Below are positions 47,948 through 64,000 of a stretch of 64,000 nucleotides of DNA, piece after piece (position 1 is the stretch's first letter; every line of letters begins with the position of its first letter). The stretch spans positions 8,581,501-8,645,500 of the forward strand of contig NC_092613.1 in NCBI RefSeq assembly GCF_047663525.1, written 5' to 3'. The notes beneath the pieces were generated by a model. The model did no database searches. It worked only from the letters and a program-made list of their open reading frames with translations, and had not been told where the DNA came from. The translations under genes were made by a program, and so were the position numbers. Source of the stretch: Anas platyrhynchos. Taxonomy: Eukaryota; Chordata; Aves; Anseriformes; Anatidae.

Positions 47948-48390
47948 GAAGCCTGCCTCTAGCCAGCGCTCCCAGGGCCGTGCTCCCTGGGTTTCAGCTC
48001 TACAGTAGTTTTTAAAAAATACGGATACGTTATATACCCTACAAAGGTCACCACAGGAATTTCCATGTCTTTGGAAGGAAGGAAAACATAACAAAAACAA
48101 AAACACAAAAGCCGAAATGTTTCACAAAAGAAGAAAATAAAATCCAATTATCGGTGTCATCCACCTACAGGACAGAACCCCCCGGCCGACGCGCGTGGAT
48201 CTGACGGGGACATGGCATCGCCTGCTCCAGAAAGGTCAGAAACACAGGTGAGTAGCTAAAAATAACTAGTCTGGTATAAATGTCTGAATTCCATGCGCTT
48301 GGTAGAACAGTCTGTCTCTTTGTGTCTTTTTTCTTAAAAAATATATATATATAGTTATTGCTTTCTCGAGGGCCGCCGCTGCTCGCGCCC

Positions 48391-52382
<3,992 letters not shown>

Positions 52383-55300
52383 CTGCGGGAGAAGCCAAAC
52401 CCCGCTCAGCGCCCAGCCTGGCACCTGTGGGGAGCTGGGGACAGTGCCCCGCTGGCACAGTGCCCGGGGTGTGGGGAACACGGGGGTGCAGCCGGAGCGC
52501 AGATGCTGCCCGCAGGCTGCGGCGAGGCGCTGGGGCGCTCAGTGCAATGCCTCCAACCCCATCTAGCGGGAGCAGCGCGAAGCCACCTGCCCCGAGAGGC
52601 ACCCAGCAGGGTGACGGGGCTCGCTCAGTCCTGTTAACCCTCACCTGAACGCCCGACCCCGCTCCGGTGACCCTGGATGGAGGACGGAGCAAAAGCAGCA
52701 GCTGCAGGGAAGGCAGATGTCCCGGGGAGCTTTCCCTTTGCTCCTCCGCCCCAGCAGTACCGAAGTGCTCCAACAGAAGCCAGGCTTGTGCATTAGAAGG
52801 GGTTTAATCGGTCTCGCTCCCCAACGAACCCAGGGCTCCTCTGTACCCTTCTCCTCCCACCTCCTTACAACAGCATAAGCTGCTCGCCCTCACTCCCTCG
52901 CTCTGGAAGCTTCTCCCAGCTGCCTGTCGCCTGTCTCCCACCCTGGGGGTCTGCAGGCAGCGCCCTGCCAGCGTGACACCAACCAGCACGACTCCCCACT
53001 GCATTTACGAGAGCTTCTTTACGCCGTGCCAGCAGCGCTGCATCCCCCCGTGCCACCCAATGTCCTCGCCCTGCCCTTTGCAGCCCCCAGGCAGCCGCAC
53101 AGCACTCGGGGCAGGGAGGCTGCCCCACACTGCCCATCCTCTCCTGCTCCCAGGGCCACCATCTGCATCCAGCCACCACCGCTGGCTTAAAACCTCAGCC
53201 TCCCGCTCCGTGGGACAGGGACATCATCCTGCTTGGGGCCCCCCCATGCACGGGCACGATGCAGGAGCCGCTTCGGAGGCCAGCAGCAGCACAGCATGCA
53301 TGCCCAAGGAGGGGACAAAGCGAACAGCCAGATGTTCCCTAAATAGCAGGCTTTTCGCCCAAGCAGCAGCAGCCCTTTAATGAGGCCCTTGCCCTTCCCA
53401 GAGCCAGCTCACAGTTCCCAGGTGCAGGAAGGATTAAGCTAGTCTGCCACAGACTATTAATTACCATGTTTGTCAGGATAAACAACCAGCCTTAATTATT
53501 ATACTCCTAAATATAGAGCAACAACAGTGTCGATCCCGAGTGCATTTCATCTTCCTTCCTGCCTCCAGCAGCTCTCGGGGCCGGGCTCTGTGGGGTGAAA
53601 CACCCGCTGCCCCCAGCCAGGACCGGGTCTGTGATCCCGGCTCAGCAGCGGTGGCTCCAGCAGCAGAACAGGCTGGCCTCAAAAAAATACTGCTGCATCT
53701 CCACAGCTCCCCCCAGAGCATCCTGGCCGGTAAAAAGGCTGCCCCCACATCCCCCCGACCCGCCGCAGTGCGTACAGGAGAGGTGACCGGCGGGGCAGAT
53801 GGGAACACCTCATCCCTAGGGGGGATGCACGCCAAGGAGGGGAGAGGAACAGCCCCGGGGCTGTGCACAGGCAGGAAACATCAGGTTTGGTCATTTCGCA
53901 GCATGCGACAGCCTCATTGTCCGCTCGGTGCTGCAAAAAGACAGCCCAGGCGGCTGCCACCAGGGTGACAGGACCCGAAATCACGCCCAGGATCCCGCTC
54001 CTGGTGCAGCCTGCTCTGTGACAAGGCGTGGTACCTGCTTTGGCCCCAAAAGACGTGAGCTGCCCACTTATAAATGAAATGCTCAGCGGCTGCACCCACC
54101 TGTGTTTGTAAGCCCTGGCTGAGGAACAGCAACTCGCGATCCTGCCTGCAACTGAGCTCGCCCTTTGCCACAGGGACGGGGACGACCCCAACACCCACCC
54201 GTGAGCCAAATGCCTGGGTTTTTGGTCGTGTCCCTCCCCGCGTCCCTGGCTCTGCCCCCACGGGGCTCCTGCCCCCAGTGCTGGGACTTGGCGGTGCCCA
54301 GGGGAGCGGAGGGCAGGGCGATGACGGCGCCAGCCCCGAGGACACCAACACCGCTCACAGCAGCCCCTGAGCGGGCTTCAGAGCCGCTAAGCAAACAGGA
54401 AGCACCGGGGCTATAAAAAGCAAAGCAAGAACCGAGTCATGAGAGAGGGCAGCAGGCACTCGAGGCACTCCTGGCCACGGCTGCCTCAGAAAGCTCCCCG
54501 CAGCTCCGGGGCTGGAGGGCGGCTTGATGCACAGGAGAGGTGACGAAGCAAGGGCACAGCCTCTCCCTTCTCACCGAGCCATCCCCATCCCCAGCACCAG
54601 GGGACCCAAACCCACAAAATCCCGCCCGGTACAGCCCAGGGCAGCTCCACGCCTCGGTGTGACAGCTTGGAGCAGGCACAACAGCCTCTGGCTGGCAGCT
54701 CCTCTGAGCCCCGCCGGCCCCGAGAAGAAGCCAGGCAGCAAGGCAGGGACAAGGCCTGGAGAAAGTTTTGTTATTCACGGCTCTGCCCCAAAAAAGCCTG
54801 GGTGGGGAGTCAGGAAGTTTAAAAGAAAAAGAAAAAAAAAAAAAGGAAAAAAAAAAGAAAAGGAATTGTAATTACACGCAGGGAAAATTGAGCAGCAGGA
54901 AGCAGCCAGTTAGCATAACTCTGAGCAGAACAAACAGGAGAGGTACAGAAACATCCATCCAATTTTCAGGTCACTGCGAGCGCTTTTAAATAAGCTTAAT
55001 TGTGTTTCCAACGAGCTGGGAGGCAGCCGCCTCCATTACCTGTACCAGCACAGCCGTGACATTTGCTTTTGTACTCGGGCACCCACAGGCAAGCAAACAG
55101 CTGCCTGACAGCCTTCAGAGCACCCCCCGCACCTCCGCAAACAGCCCGGCCTCCCTGCGATTTCCTGTTAGCTGTGGGATGGAGGAGATTCAGCCTCGTT
55201 AAGGGAAGGAGCAGGAGCGGGGCTGGTTGGGAAATGCTCCCGGTGCCAGCCAGAGGCCGGCCCCTGCAAGGCTGCATCAGTGCCGCAGCGGGGCAGGATG

Positions 55301-58300
55301 CAGAAGGGCTGTGGCAATGCCCACGCCGTGGTAAAAGCACCCCACGGGCGGGCAGCAGGGTGCTGCTCCCACTTCTCCTCCTCGCCGCTCCTTCCAGCCG
55401 CTGTGCCGGGTGGGATGGAGGGAACCAGAGCAGAAGGGGCGGCCGCTTGGGCCGAGGGCAGCTTCGGCTCCCCAGCCAGCACCAGGGCATCTCCTGCTCC
55501 CCGAGCTCGGCCCCGCAGTGGAAGCAGAGCCCTCCTCCCCGGCAGCTCGGTGCCATCGGCACGTAACGGGATCAGCACGGAGCCCTGCGAGCCTCAGCGG
55601 CTCGGTCACGGCTATTCTGAGCACCGCGGCCCCGCCTGCCCTGCGCCTGCCCCACCGTGCCCAGCGGGCACAGCTGAACCCACCAAAAACCCCACAGAAC
55701 CAACAGCAAACGTCCAGCCACCCGGCCCCAACAGCACCTGTCTCAATTTCTGGTTACTTCTCCACGTGTTCATGGAAGGCAGGGAAAGAGACAAAAAGTG
55801 GTTTCCCCCCGGCATCAGGGGAGAAGCCCAGCCCTGATGTGCCCAGTCGCTGCTCAGGGCTTTGTCCGCTGCCCCAGGCTGAATTAACGCCATTTTGGTG
55901 CTGCAGAACAAAGTTATTTTTCTACAGTCTGCTGCTTGCTCCGGTCACTCGTCCAACGTATTTGGGTGTGTTTGGTAACACTGCCCAGGTCCCCAATTTA
56001 GCTCTGGCATCCAGGGCGGCCCACAGCCGCAGCAATATTCATATTCCTTGGCTTGCGAGGAAGAGGCTGGGATCAGAAAGCACCTTACGTCTCCCTGGTG
56101 TCCACAAAGGGTTCACTGCCCCCTCCCTCTACCCCCACCCCAGCCCCACTGGGGGCCGCAGGGGCTTCAGAGCAGCTCCAGGAGCAGATTTGGGAAGTCG
56201 AGCTTGCCAAGGGTTACCCCTGCCCGGCCAGGAGGGCGATGGCAGGGCAGGGGCAGCCCGCGGGACACAGCCGGGTGCAGCTCAGCTGCCCCCACCTCTG
56301 CTGCCTCCTTCCACGGGGCGGCTCCTGCGGACCCAGCTCGATGACTTCGGGTGGGAAACCAACAGGAATTGGTGTTTTCAGAGAGAAACCCACACACAGC
56401 TGGGAGCACTGCTCAAAGACGGAGGGAAAAAAAAGACCCAACACCAGTATTGAGCAGGGGGATGCTCCAGCACCAGGCAGGGGGTGACTGTCCTGGCACT
56501 GGGAGTCTGCAGAGCACCAGGAGGAGCCGTGGGGAGGGACGGGGCCGTCCCGCAGCTCCTCTGCCTTTGGTGCAGCACCGCGGGCACCGTGTTCCGTAAC
56601 CGGATCCGGGTTACGAAAGCGTCCGCGGACGGAGGGCAAGGGCAGCGCCATGGGGCTGACAAGGAGCAAGGAGCCGGAGCCCTGCGCTCTGCATAACCAC
56701 CATGCTCTACAAAAAAAGCCCTGGAGCAAAAGCCGGGCAGTGGCGTGCGTTCCCACAGGGCTGGACGTGCCTCAAACACGGCTGCGCAGGGAAGATTTTG
56801 GTGTTTGCGCTCCTGAATTGCTCCCCAGCAAAATGCTGCCTCATCCTCGAGCGCCTCACTCCCAAACCTCTCCGAACCCGCTGCAGCTCAGAGCCGCCGG
56901 CTGAGCCAATTTTTCTGCTCTGCAGCCCCCGCGAGCCCGCTGGGTGCAGGCAGCTTTGCAGAGGAGCAGCCCCGGCACTCCGCAGACACCCTGACCTTTC
57001 AGCAACCGCTTCCAGTTAGCAAGTGAAGGCCGGGGCCGCCAACACGGGCACCCTCCGGAGGGCCCAGGGCTGCAGGCCAACACCTCAAAGGCTTTGGCTC
57101 AGCCCCACGCAGGCAGGGAATACCTGGGCAGGCAGCAGCGTGCGGGAGCCGCGCTCTCTTGCATCACCCCACAGCTTCACAGCCCCCAGGGCCGGTACGG
57201 GTCTCCAGGGCAGGGCAGGGGACTCCTCGTCCACGCTCACAAAGCCCCTCCGTGCCCAGCCCCTCAGCCCCCAGCCTGCGTTTGCTGCCAGCAAAGGCTC
57301 TGACGAGGCTGAGCCGAGGTAAGGGGCTTCCCTTTGCTATCACAAGCTGTGGGAAGGTGGGTGGGAGCCAGGAAGGAAGGAAGGAAGGAAGAGAGCAGAG
57401 CAAACAGGGGAGCTGCAGCCGCGCACACACGCTCACAGCCCCTCGCCTGAGCGCGTCCTGATTCAGCCTCGCCGCCCCCTCGCTCGATGCTTCGCCGTGA
57501 CTCACGGCAGGATTCGCACGGGGAGCGCCCCAGCACCCAGCCGGGAGGTGCTGAGCGCCTGCTGTGGGGTTGGATGGGGCAAGGAGCCGAGCTGCCCCTT
57601 CCCCAGAGCCTGACACCGTGGGACCAGGCTGCCACAGGAGCGTGCCCTTTGCTACGCAGCATTTTAGGGAGCTGAACATTTTCGGACACCGGCCTTGGCT
57701 GCTCACCTGCTGTGGTGGCCACCGAGGCCCCAGCTCCACGCTCACGCGGGCACATCAGCTGCTCCTGCAGCCTGGGTATCTTTATTCCCCTCTTTTCCCT
57801 GATCTCCAGTGCTCCACCTGCTCCCAACACAGCAGCACACACATCCCTTGTGCAGGAGCCGTGCCTCTGGGGACCCTCCGGCAGCAGGACACCCCCCGGA
57901 GCAGCCTGCACCAGGGGGCTGCAGGAACCTGCTCCCGAGGCACAAGGAATAAACCTACAGCACGGAGCTGCAAGTCGTCACCCGCCCCCGCTACCAGAAG
58001 GAAAGCAGAGCAGGGGCTGTCCTGGCCAGGCAGCAGCGAGGCGAGGAGCATTTTTCCCTAATAAAGCAAAATGGTTTCTCTTTGAAGGATTTGCCTCTTC
58101 CAATCTTTTCAAGTGAACCGGTTGCCAACTGGCACCAGCTGCGTGACACGTTCGCAGGGCTGGTGCCGGACACTTTGCACGTGCTGTGCCGGGACCAGGA
58201 TGACCAACTGACCGTGTCCCCCTTTTCTTTCCTCTGCCTTTAGTACCAGAGCATTTGGGATCCCCCAGGGGACCACCCCACATAGCCAAGCCCCCCAGGT

Positions 58301-61300
58301 TGCCCCCCAGCCCTGACGCCACTGGGACGGGGCGAGCAGGAAGAAGCCCAGCTTCCCCTCACGGTGCCTGGTCTTGAGCTCCGGAAGAGAAATCAAACTG
58401 CCAGTCCCAGAGGCCGTGCGAGGGATGAAGTTACCCAACGCAGGAACACTCACCGCTCAGTTACAGCAATGACAAAACGTGCGGCTCAGGAAACCTCCCC
58501 CACATCATCCGGGCTCACACACGGCCCTTTACGTTATATTTATGTCCTCCCCATGGGCAGCACCCAGGGGTGAGCAGATCTCCCTGTGGGCTCCCCGAGC
58601 AGCAGACGAGAGCCTTCAGACAGGAACCACATTGCAGCCTGCCACACCGCGGGGCTGCCTCCCTGCTCAGCTTCATTCGGGGCACAAAGATCGCAAGGAA
58701 AGCCAGTAACAGCCAGCAGCCACCACACGCGGTGCATTAGCGGCTTCATCCCCCCGCTGCCTCAAAGCAGAGGTCATCCTCGATACCCATTTGTCTCCAG
58801 GAAGATGGAAAGCTTGGAAAAAGCATCCCAGGGAGAGAATTATTCGGATTACTTTCCCCCCAAAGCACCTCTCGCAGACAGAAAGCCAAAATAGGCAAAG
58901 CCCCAAGCCCGTGAGCTGCATGGCTCCACGTTTTTCAGGCGCTGCTGCCCACGCGCCCCCCACGCAGCCCCCACACCACAACACCAGGAGGTGATTTCAC
59001 AAGCAGGCAGAGGACGGAGGGCTGCGAGGGAAGCGGCACAACCATTGCACGGCGCTTTCACAAGGAGACCTGCAACACCAAGGGGGGGCCAGCAGAGCCC
59101 CAGCACGACGGGGCCTCGCGCAGCCGGGAGCGTTGCACCATCCCCTGCAAGCTCCTGCTGCAGGGGGGTGCCGGGGACCCCCACCCGCCGCCCACCCCCT
59201 CAGCCCAGGGCATCTGCTGAGCATTTCCTCGCCCACGACAGATGTGGCAGCTATTCAGGCTTTTCAGGCAGCAACAAAAGCCTCGGCGGGCGCACAAAGG
59301 CGAGGAGCAGAAGAGAGGCTGGGGCTTAAACAGGAGCCACCTGCCGGGGGCCCGCGCCCCCCTCCCCGTGCCACCGGGACACCCGTGCCCGCCACAGCCC
59401 TGCACCAAAACACTGCACCATCCGTGGCGAGAGGTGCCCGAGGACACCGCCCCGATGCCAAGGGAAGTGCCACCAGCACAGCGGGGACATCGGGGACGAG
59501 GGCGTAAGGAGGGGGCCGCGGAGCTCGTGGAAGAGTCAGAGCAGGTAAACGGCGACTGGGCGGCAGCACGAAGCGTCCCCGCTGACTCACCGCACACCGA
59601 CGGCAGGCTGCTGCGAGTGCTTAATGAAGATAAATAAACAGTTCCTGCTTCGTGGATCTGAGAAAAAACAGCAACTCGGTGCCTGGGTTTTGTGTTGGGA
59701 TCGTCATCTTCTCGCCACTGTACATCAAAGAAACACAGAGTTGGGGTGAATTGGGGTGACTCCCCCACTGCTCCTCTCTCCAGCAGGGTCTGCGCTGCAT
59801 GGTCAGATCCCAGCCCAGGCCCTCAGCAATCATTACCAAGACCCTCGGTGTCCTGTCACGCAGGACGGTGTCCTGGGGTGCGTCAGGACATCCGTTAACC
59901 AGGCTGGTGCCAGCGGGGCACGAGGACGGGTGCCTGCACCAGGAGCATCCCAGTGTGACCAGGGACTGACTGGGAAAGGCCCAGGGCTCAGCACCCAAAG
60001 GGCCCCTCAGCAGATGTAGGTGCCACAATGGGCACTGCGGTCACGGACGAGGAGGACAGAGGTGATAAATCACCCCCCGGGAGGGCAGAGCACGTCGGCA
60101 CCGCTGGGCCCAGCACTCCCAAGCCAGGCCGTGTTCCAGCAACGCAGCTCGGACCGGTGCTCGAGCAGAGGGTGAACGAGGGCCAAAACGCCCCAAACCC
60201 AGCCTGCCACTTCCTACGTGTGCTGAGATGTCACCCGGCAGTGACAGGGACACCAGATGAGGTCTGAGCAGGGATGGGACCGGCTGGCTTGGGAGCAAGG
60301 CAGAGATCACCAGAACTGTCACCAGCACCGCTACCAGCATCGTCACCACCAGCATCTCGGGCCCTTTTATCTGCACTACAGAAAGTGAAAGGAAGATGAG
60401 AAGTCAAGGGAGGGGCGAACATCTTCACGTGAGCTACGCCCCGCTGAGGCCAGGGCTTTGTGCACAAACACTTTTTTGCCACCTCCTTGCAAAGCCTTTG
60501 AGGCCACCCCAGCCCTCCCTTCAGGCTCCCCCCCCCCTCCAAGTCCTGCATCTAATTAGATTTCCTATCAGAGCCACCGCAGCGGTGAATGGAAAAGTGC
60601 ATGCATGTGCTTTCCGATAGGAAGAGGCTGATATTTCTGGGTGTGTTTGATACAGAAGCGAGCGCTAACGTAAACCATTAACTCAGCTCTGACCTCCGTA
60701 CTTTGCACCTCCTGCAGGCGCTGCACAGCCTGGAGCCCGCTGCTGCAACCCCCCCGCAGCACCCCTGCCTCCCTCCGTGGCAGCACAAGGTGCCAGCTCT
60801 GGGCTCCGTGTCCGTAGGGATCCCCTCCTGGAGGACACAGGGACAGGCTCAGCCCTGTAGTGCTGCCTGTGGCCGGCTGAGCAGCCACCGGTGGCACTTG
60901 GAGCATCCTTTTGGCTGTCTGGCTCCAGCAGCCCCAAAGCCGTGTTCTGCCTGTCTGCACAGCGAGGCCCAGATGAGCCCATCAAATCTGTTTTTGGGGA
61001 GCCCCTTTCTCCCAGCCAGGCTGGGGCCAGATGGAGGGAAGCCCACGGGATGCAGCACAGCGGTACTGAAGCTCCTCTCGCCACCCAGGACATCACCAAG
61101 GTTTTATTTACGTGCCCTTGAAGCCCGGTGACGCACGCACGGCACGTTTTGCATCACTCTGTCCTTTCCTCGGCGATTTGTTTAGAAGCGTCTCATCCCC
61201 TCGGCGGGCTCTGTCAACACCGGGGCTCACAAACACCTTCCAATGCCAAACCCAGGGACGTGCACCCCAATCCCAGCACCCCAAATCACCCCAGAGGCGA

Positions 61301-64000
61301 TGAACCCCACAGCACAGACTTCCCCATACCCCAAAATGATGCTTGCATCCGACCAGCCCCGCTGAGGCCATGGGGCTGCCCCGTGCCGGCTGGGAGGCGT
61401 TTTGCCCCCGGTCCCCACGTGGCCTGGATGCAGCCCTGCAAAGCGTAACCAGCTCCTGCATTAAGCGGCCGCTGCTCCCATTGAAAGGAGGTTTTGTGCC
61501 GTGCAGGGGGAAGGTCGGAACAAGAGCAACACGGGGATTTCATAACACGCCTTTGTCTGCGCAAGCAGGGGCCCCACGGCTGCCTCCCTCCCCAAACACA
61601 CTCCCACCCCCGGCTGCCGTGACCGCCCTTCTCCAGCCTTTGTCCCTCCACCCCACACATGGAGGAATGACCCTAAAAGCTCCTCCGGCTTCCCCAGGGC
61701 TGCCAGCCCTGAGTGGTTCCCTCGCTGTGAGGGGCTGCCCTGCGCCTCCTCCTCCTCCTCCTGCTGCCCAGGGGAGTCCTGCACCCCCGGCACATAGCGA
61801 GGCCTGCAGAGGACCTCGTATGAATCCCCCCGCTTGGGATGAACCCACACAGGCTAAAAGCCAAGCAATGCCCCAGATCCCAAGCTCCCCGTGGGCACCT
61901 TCCCCCAAGCACTGAGGTCAGAAGCATTTTGGGGCCGACCCCGGAGCTCAAAGCACTGCAGGAGGCCAAGCGGGCAGCCAGGCAAGCAGCGGCCCGGCCC
62001 TCCCCACGGGCCTCTGCCACCCTTCCACGTGGCCTCACAGAGCAACAGGAACCGAAAAGGGCTTTGGGGCCCTTTTGGGGCCCTCCTTTAGGGAGGAGGA
62101 CGTGAGCCTCCTGCCAGGCACCACTGGCCCCGGGGAGGCCACCCCAGCACCCCGGTGCTCAGCACCCTCGGCTTCGTGCTCCCCCCGGCTCGGCCCCCCT
62201 GCGCCAGGCATCCGAGACAATTCCAGCTGAGAGGAAAACACAGTTCGGCTTCTATTTTAAAAAGCCCTTGTTGCATCCTGCTGGCACCTCATTAAAGCAC
62301 TCAGGACACGGCTGCTATTCTTAGCTCTCCCGGCCTCTCGCAGTGCCGGGCACGGGGAGCGGGCAGGAGGGAGGGGAGGGCTGAGGGAGGGAGGCCCATT
62401 AGGGCCAGGACGGGGCCCAGACCAGCGTCCCGGTCAGCGCCGTAACCTCGGAATACCTCATCCAGCAAGCATGCATAATTCATCACCCAGTGCCTGGATG
62501 CCTCCACAAACACCATCAGAGGAAAACCCTCCCCTCTCACCAGCCCCAAGAGGGACCCACCGGGCTCGGTCTCCGCAGGCTGCTCCCACTACGAGGTCGG
62601 GCACTGGCAATGCGGCAGAGCAAGGTGTCCATAGCGGAGGTTTTGTCCTCTTGCACCTTATAAACACGCAGTGAAAACAGGCTCTGGGAGGACTCGCTGA
62701 TCCTTCCACAGATGCCCCATACCCCGCACATGTTTCACCTGTTAGAGCACCATGGGAAGGGAATAAAAGCATAAAGGCAGGGGCATTAAAACAAATGAGC
62801 AAACCCTAAACCTACTGCCACGTTTTTTGCTGCCTCCCTAGAAGCTGGACCGCTGCTTGGGACTCCTCTCCTCAGCCAGCCCCGTGCCAGCCCCTACACC
62901 CAGCACCCTCGTGGACATGGGGCGAAGGGAAGCGGCTCTGGGGCTGGCCGGGGGCTCTCGGGTCCAGCTCTGTAGGAATTCAAGCTCCTTCAATCCCAGT
63001 TATTGATGAAAAGGGCTCAGGGCCGGGGGGACGCCGGGCACAGCCAAGCAGCACACAGTCCTGCCTTTGTCCAGCCCAAGGGCTCCTCCGGCAACCCCGA
63101 TGCTTCCCCGAAGGCAATCCCTGCAGCCTGGCAGGCGCAATGACACCAAGCAGATTAGCTTTGGGAAACTGCGTCCCCTCCGAGCTGACTGCAGTACCTT
63201 GCGACCTCGCTGTCCTGTGCAGGAGGAAAGCACCCAACGCTACCACGTCCCCCCTGCTCCTCCTTCCCAGGGTCGCTCGCCTGGCTGCTTCAGTGCGGTC
63301 TTTGGATAGAAGGAAATACGAAAGGGACACTTTGGTAAACGGCACAGCTGCCTGGCCTGCAGAACAGAGCCCGTCTGTGTTGCCAGAGCTGTGCAAAGCT
63401 GAATGAACGGGCTCCCATCAGTGAATCCTCATCTGATAGCAGTGATGGAGATAAACAGCATCCCTCTGACGCTGCCGGGGGGCTCCAGGGACACCAGAGC
63501 AAGGGTTCAGGGCGGGGAGGGACGGGTCCCCAGCCACCGACCCCTGAGGGTGTGCGTGCACACACAGTGTGATAACAGCAAAGCCGTGCATACCACGGAT
63601 TTTTGGCAGTGCTAGCTCCCTGGGACGTCTGTTGGGTTACAAGTTTGACCTTAAGAGAAGGTGCCAGAAACGGATTCAAAGAGAACCAGCAGCAATGCAG
63701 AGCACTGGAGAGGTGACAGGCTTTGTCTGGGTGTGCAGAGGAGAGGGGACAGGGATCTGGCAGGGGACGGGGGTGTCACAGCCCCACCAGGGGCACAGCA
63801 CGCTGCTCCACGGCAGCTCCAGCCCGCAGGGAGGGAGCTGCTGCTCAGCCACGTGCAGAGACCACACTGTAATCAGCATGAAACCCCCGGCATGTTACTC
63901 ACCCAGGCTTCAGCAGCCCAGGATTTGCATCCCTAACGACAGGCACCTCGGGCCGGACTGGCCACCTCCCTCGCTGCGCCCGGCCAGGAGCTGGGGCCGC
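52383..64000 (-). other. MAPKAPK2: MAPKAPK2 first intron (partial), no other gene seen
   Basis: Exon 2 needs an upstream exon ending at the ATP-binding Lys codon. I found no minus-strand sequence for the glycine loop (LGLGINGKV) or the proline-rich start in this interval, so the intron likely exceeds 11.6 kb, as it does in mammals. The sequence is GC-rich with several simple repeats (A-rich near 54829-54860, GGAA near 57371). No exon on the opposite strand can be supported. Confidence 0.65.
57371..57390. repeat. GGAA microsatellite
   Basis: Five perfect GGAA units within the MAPKAPK2 first intron. Confidence 0.9.

Larger units (their letters stand above)
47036..48390 (-). other. MAPKAPK2: MAPKAPK2 3' untranslated region
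   Basis: The sequence between the stop codon and the candidate polyA signal has no competing gene. It includes a TTG microsatellite (47762-47780), an AAT/ATT inverted stretch near 47246-47266 and a cluster of C runs (47895-47947) that are G runs in the mRNA. Confidence 0.6.

Overview
The window is vertebrate nuclear DNA. Genes are split by GT-AG introns, introns are short, and the GC-rich stretches fit an avian microchromosome. Four protein-coding genes can be read exon by exon. In window order they are PIGR (+), one IL-19/20/24-subfamily cytokine closest to IL-20 (-), IL10 (+) and MAPKAPK2 (-). This is the mirror image of the human 1q32 order MAPKAPK2-IL10-IL19-IL20-IL24-FCMR-PIGR. A PIGR with four Ig domains, a single IL-20-like gene and the IL10 protein sequence point to a bird. 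The IL10 protein looks most like a waterfowl one, but that is recollection and was not tested.

Layout. 1-2733: sequence upstream of PIGR with no supported gene. 2734-9063: PIGR, ten coding exons (signal peptide, four V-type Ig domains, a stalk made mostly of an 18-bp coding minisatellite, a membrane exon and three cytoplasmic-tail exons), with a polyA signal at 9480. 9486-12671: an intergenic gap holding two weak gene relics, one V-set-like and one sushi-like. 12672-15951: the IL-20-like gene on the minus strand, with five coding exons (13358-15166), a probable non-coding first exon and a TATA-like box. 15952-29101: a divergent intergenic region in which no IL19 or IL24 exons could be found. 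29102-33852: IL10, with a TATA box, five coding exons and an AU-rich 3' region. 33853-47029: intergenic between the convergent IL10 and MAPKAPK2, with a CpG-dense patch near 39.5 kb. 47030-52382: exons 2-10 and the 3'UTR of MAPKAPK2 on the minus strand. 52383-64000: part of its long first intron; exon 1 was not found and probably lies beyond the window.

How the genes relate. PIGR carries J-chain-containing polymeric immunoglobulin across mucosal epithelium. IL-10 and the IL-20-like protein are class II helical cytokines acting on immune and epithelial cells. MAPKAPK2 (MK2) acts downstream of p38 and controls AU-rich cytokine mRNAs, IL10 among them, through tristetraprolin; the IL10 3' region here has several AUUUA motifs, including a duplicated pair. 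The block is an old syntenic mucosal-immunity neighbourhood. No undescribed system is evident. The most interesting items are the PIGR minisatellite stalk, the relics at the FCMR position, the duplicated IL10 AU-rich element, the G-run clusters in the MAPKAPK2 transcript and the isolated CpG patch.
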